Below, piece by piece: positions 9,688-16,454 of a stretch of 16,454 bases of DNA (the first letter of the stretch is position 1; each line of letters opens with the position of its first letter). A program made the translations under genes and the position numbers. Origin of the DNA: Cruorifilaria tuberocauda (Eukaryota > Nematoda > Chromadorea > Rhabditida > Onchocercidae); the NCBI GenBank assembly GCA_013365365.1, contig JABVXU010000887.1, positions 1 through 16,454 on the forward strand, in the 5' to 3' direction. Under the pieces are notes generated by a model that was given only the letters and a program-made list of their open reading frames with translations, did no database searches and was not told the DNA's origin.

Positions 9688-10000
9688 GAAATATTTGAAG
9701 CAATGATCATTATCAATTATCAAATATCAATCAATCCACTTTATTACTTAAGAAATAAGTGATAGAATTGATAATATTTGCCGGAACCGGAAATTATAGT
9801 CAAAACTGGATGATCTGATAGACATAGCAGAGAAGTTGGAGATTGTTCTCCTTATCACTCAGAACGATCCTCGACTTCTCTGCCATATCACTGATATCAC
9901 TTCTCCCATATCATATTCATTGATAAGCTCTGATTCGCCAGAATCAATAACCATAACCTGCTGTAAATCAAATTCTATACTTAGATACACAATAAACTTT
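9688..10000. repeat. Repeat family R1, copy with long hairpin
   Basis: Body (GTGAAATATTTGAAGC .. TATCAAATATCAATCAAT), then CCGGAACCGGAAAT (compare CGTTCCGGAATCTGAAAT at 7874), then the hairpin 9827-9883, then CATATCACTGATATCAC and ACCTGCTGTAAATCAAATTCTA. Segment order matches 7770-8100. Confidence 0.78.
9827..9883 (+). ncRNA. Hairpin with miRNA-precursor-like geometry (candidate)
   Basis: 9827-9849 pairs with 9861-9883 across an 11-nt loop. In RNA on this strand, 22 of 23 positions pair if three G-U pairs are counted, with a single A-C mismatch. The outer arm is GCAGAGAAGTTGGAGATTG. A hairpin alone does not prove processing; it may be only the palindromic part of a repeat. Confidence 0.3.
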
Positions 10001-10590
10001 CATCAATATCGTTTTACGTTAAATAGTAACGTACGTAATATTTCGTTATCATGTAGGAAAAGAGATGAAATAATTTAAAAAAAAAAATAGTGAGTAAAAT
10101 TCTAGATTACACGTGAAAATTACGGAAATACGTGACGATAAATATGCGAATATCACTGATAAGTATGCTATAAACTTAGAAATATGTGATAAAAGTGATA
10201 GGATAAGATAAAATATGTATAAATGATCAAAAAGTTATCAGTATGAAATATGAAATTGATTAGAGTGATTAGAATTCATAGAGTAAATTGATTATAAGTA
10301 ATTTGACAAAATAAATTAATCTGCTCTCTAGAAAAAAATAACGAGAACGAATAAAGTAATACTTGTAAAAGATATTTCTGGATTCTTTAATCTTTTGAAA
10401 AATTTTATAATAATTGAAATTCGAAATATATATCGAAAATAAATCACGAAATATCTAAAGATTTACAATAAAACATTTCCTTTCTTGATCTGATACGGCT
10501 AAATTAACAAATTTGATTCTGTAATGAAATTTTAATATATTTAAAAGATCAAGAAGGAATTTGCATTTCCATCAATTTTCTTTTCATCAG
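10001..10590. other. AT-rich non-coding stretch
   Basis: No gene. Many GTGATA/TGATAAGT words at 10140-10300 suggest badly decayed R1 sequence. Confidence 0.4.
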
Positions 10591-10599
10591 TAATACCTA

Positions 10600-11060
10600 A
10601 TTTTTATAGAGAATGAAATATTCAAACCTATGTAATTATCAAATATAAATCAAGTACTTACTACTGACGTAAATGACGTATTATAAATAGAAAATAAAAT
10701 GATGGTATAGTAAATTTACGTAAGTGATATGATATGTTGACATTGTATCTTTTATTAGCAATGAAACACTTAAGGTTACATGATTGTCAAACATCAATCA
10801 ACTACTTCTTACTAACGTAAATGACGTATCAGAAACAGAAAATTGATCACGCAGGTGATGATATGGTATATTTGCGTGTAACTGATGTGAAAAGTTAATA
10901 CGATATCTTTCATCGACAATGAAATCTTTAAAGCTATTTAATTATCAAACTACTTAATTATCAAGCATCCATACTTATTACTGACGTAAATGACGTATCA
11001 GAAATATAAAATAAAACTCATGATTGGTAAACTTACCTAAGTGATATCTGTTAATGTGGT
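10600..11060. repeat. R1-related tandem repeat with TGACGTA pairs, three copies
   Basis: Three units of about 148-169 bp contain AATGAAA(T/C), then ATTATCAAA, then TGACGTAAATGACGTA (10665-10680, 10813-10828 with one change, 10982-10997), then sequence like GTAAATTTACGTAAGTGATAT. Their first half matches the R1 body at 8302-8900. Confidence 0.8.
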
Positions 11061-11220
11061 AGAGATAGGTGTTAACATGATAGAGGAGGCGGGGACTGCT
11101 AGTGATATGATCTGTTGATGTGATAGAGGGAAGGGTGATAGCTGATGATACGGCATGTTGATGAGGGGTGATAACTGATTAGGGAGAGGGGGTGATAACT
11201 GATTAGGGAGAGGGGCGATC
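11040..11220. repeat. G-rich GTGATA minisatellite
   Basis: Variants of GTGATATGATCTGTTGATGTG and GATAGAGG recur. Two perfect 24-bp copies (11167-11190, 11191-11214) contain GATAACTGATTAGGGAG. The G-rich, C-poor plus strand contrasts with the flanks. Confidence 0.8.
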
Positions 11221-11269
11221 GCTGGTGATGCGACACAGAGACTGAAATTTAAAACAATGGAAGCTGGGC

Positions 11270-11345
11270 AATGGGTGGAGTGTGGGAAAGGAATTCACAT
11301 GATCCTTCATGGCAATCCCTTCTCTCCACCCATTTACCATATCAC
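11270..11345. repeat. R1-associated hairpin, fourth copy
   Basis: AATGGGTGGAG (11270-11280) pairs perfectly with CTCCACCCATT (11324-11334), and the inner part pairs imperfectly. It is followed by ACCATATCACTGA, as the other R1 hairpins are followed by CATATCACT. Confidence 0.75.
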
Positions 11346-11477
11346 TGACGATCAGTTGACATTTCACTTTTTCCCATAGCACTCCATCGACTGGTACTGT
11401 TTCACTGATACTGACAACTACGATCTCATATAGATGAAATTCTTTACTTAACCTAAAAGAATAGAACCTGTGCACTT

Positions 11478-11806
11478 ATGTAAGTAACATCAAGGTAACT
11501 TTGGGTCAGCAAAGTTTTCATTTCATGTAAGTAATATCAAGATAACTTTGAATTAGCAGAGTTTTCATTTCATATAAGTAATATCAAGATAACTTTGAAT
11601 TAGCAAAGTTTTCATTTCATATAAGTAATATCAAGATAACTTTTAATTAGCAGAGTTTTCATTACATATAAGTAATATCAAGATAACTTTTAATTAGCAG
11701 AGTTTTCATTACATATAAGTAATATCAGGATAATTTTGGGTCAGCAAAGTTTTCAATTCATATAAGTAATATCAAGATAACTTTGAATTAGCAAAGTTTT
11801 CAATTC
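11478..11806. repeat. 47-bp tandem array, seven copies
   Basis: Units start at 11478, 11525, 11572, 11619, 11666, 11713 and 11760 with no insertion or deletion. The consensus opens ATATAAGTAATATCAAGATA and contains AACTTTG-AATTAG-CAAAGTT, a 7-bp hairpin with a 6-nt loop. Copies 1 and 6 share GGGTCAG where the others have AATTAG; copies 4 and 5 appear identical. Confidence 0.97.
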
Positions 11807-12528
11807 TATCCTGCTTTGTGCATATTTACACGCTGAATTTAACAAAGTTAAATGTAATCTGGATTAGAATTTACTAAATTTCATTACTACCATTTCTTAT
11901 GTACTCATTAGAATAGGTCTTCATTATTGTTTTGAATTTACTTTTATAATTTATGGAACTTTCAAAAGAGAAATTTTTCATAATTTACGAAGTTTATATA
12001 TCCGAATAGTTTTCAAAAATTTTACCTTACTTAAATAAAATTTTAGTGAAAAAAAAGTTTCGGAATTTGTCTCTTTAGCACTTTAACGTGTTATGAATTT
12101 ATCACTAATTCTTGTCAGAATTAATTTTATACTTGTTTAATTGAATGATCATATAAGTAAGAAGTCAATTCTTATAATAACTATACGTGATTCTTACGTG
12201 ATTAGAAATGTCACTTAGAGATTATGGAAAGTAAACAAGTTGTTTTTATCGAAATCTTTATCAATTCTAAACTCATACAATTCCTTATCAACTAATAAAC
12301 ATTCCTCTCAATTATTAATAATTCACGAAAAAAATCTTAATATATTGAAATTGTAATCATCATTTTATATTCCTGTTGATCTTTAGCAAATGAGCTAATT
12401 AATTCAAATCAAACTATCAATTCAAAAATTTCCATAATAAAATCAGTTAAAATTTTCAAATAATCATAAAATGTATTCAAAGTGCACAAATACATTTTGA
12501 AAACAATATACATGACCAGAATCGAAAA
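11807..12528. other. AT-rich non-coding stretch
   Basis: No gene, open frame or strong repeat seen between the 47-bp and 35-bp arrays. Confidence 0.5.
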
Positions 12529-12668
12529 CTTCATACTTGGATACTGGAGCTTAATATACGGTACTTCATATTTAAATACAGTAATTTAATATACTGTGCT
12601 TCACACTTATATACAGGAATTTAATGTACGGTACTTTATATTTAAATACAGTAATTTAATATACGGTA
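12529..12668. repeat. 35-bp tandem array, four copies
   Basis: Units at 12529, 12564, 12599 and 12634 with consensus opening CTTCATATTTAAATACAG and closing TTTAATATACGGTA. The spacing is exact. It lies just past the 3' end of the tubulin gene. Confidence 0.93.
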
Positions 12669-12698
12669 AAAAATCAATGCTGTGATTGATAACAAAAA

Positions 12699-12704
12699 TT
12701 TAAT
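12699..12704 (-). promoter_or_regulatory. Candidate polyadenylation signal of alpha-tubulin
   Basis: ATTAAA on the minus strand, 36 nt after the tubulin stop codon. This is the common variant of AATAAA at a plausible distance; no other signal is as well placed. The 35-bp tandem array begins just beyond it. Confidence 0.4.
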
Positions 12705-12739
12705 AGTGTAATGAAGAAAAAAACAATTTATAATATCAA

Positions 12740-16454
<3,715 letters not shown>

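Noticed and set aside
9836..10078. 80-codon plus-strand frame
   Set aside because: It runs through the hairpin and the tail of an R1 copy; no protein-like conservation between copies.
11203..11475. 90-codon minus-strand frame
   Set aside because: It spans the G-rich minisatellite and an R1 hairpin; no recognisable domain.
11478..11806. 47-bp array as a CRISPR array
   Set aside because: The units are head-to-tail without unique spacers, in eukaryotic DNA.

Overview
This is AT-rich, intron-bearing eukaryotic DNA from what looks like an invertebrate animal. The case rests on one well-supported gene, an alpha-tubulin on the minus strand split by GT..AG introns. The rest is microsatellites, minisatellites and hairpin repeats. 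A worm-like animal fits the small-intron, AT-rich style and several tubulin residues, but the species cannot be fixed from sequence alone. No bacterial operon, CRISPR array, tRNA or rRNA was seen.

Layout: 1-120 is TAA/GAT microsatellite; 310-650 is TG-rich and 790-1145 is CA-rich with a nested minisatellite. From 1150 to about 3950 there is AT-rich non-coding DNA with a 42-bp triple repeat (1970-2096), a MITE-like inverted-repeat element (2550-2771) and a long hairpin (3062-3135). From 3954 to 4978 lies a decayed minus-strand alpha-tubulin copy, with remnants of three exons. From 5265 to about 5990 there is a GC-richer island with short open frames that may be exons of an unrecognised gene. 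From 6700 to 7400 there is a perfect hairpin and a promoter-like stretch. From about 7780 to 11480 a degenerate repeat family dominates: AT-rich bodies full of TTATCA/TGATAA words, several followed by a hairpin of about 60 nt and the word CATATCACT. From 11478 to 11806 lies a register-perfect array of seven 47-bp repeats, and from 12529 to 12668 four 35-bp repeats.

From 12740 to the right edge is the alpha-tubulin gene on the minus strand: seven exons covering residues about 125-443, with the 5' part outside the window. Its reading frame is intact through every exon, but one intron lacks the AG acceptor, and the acidic C-terminal tail is unusually short (ending DSFDEY). The pseudogene and the gene share orientation and intron positions, so they look like an old tandem duplication in which one copy decayed. 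Everything between them is repeat-rich spacer.
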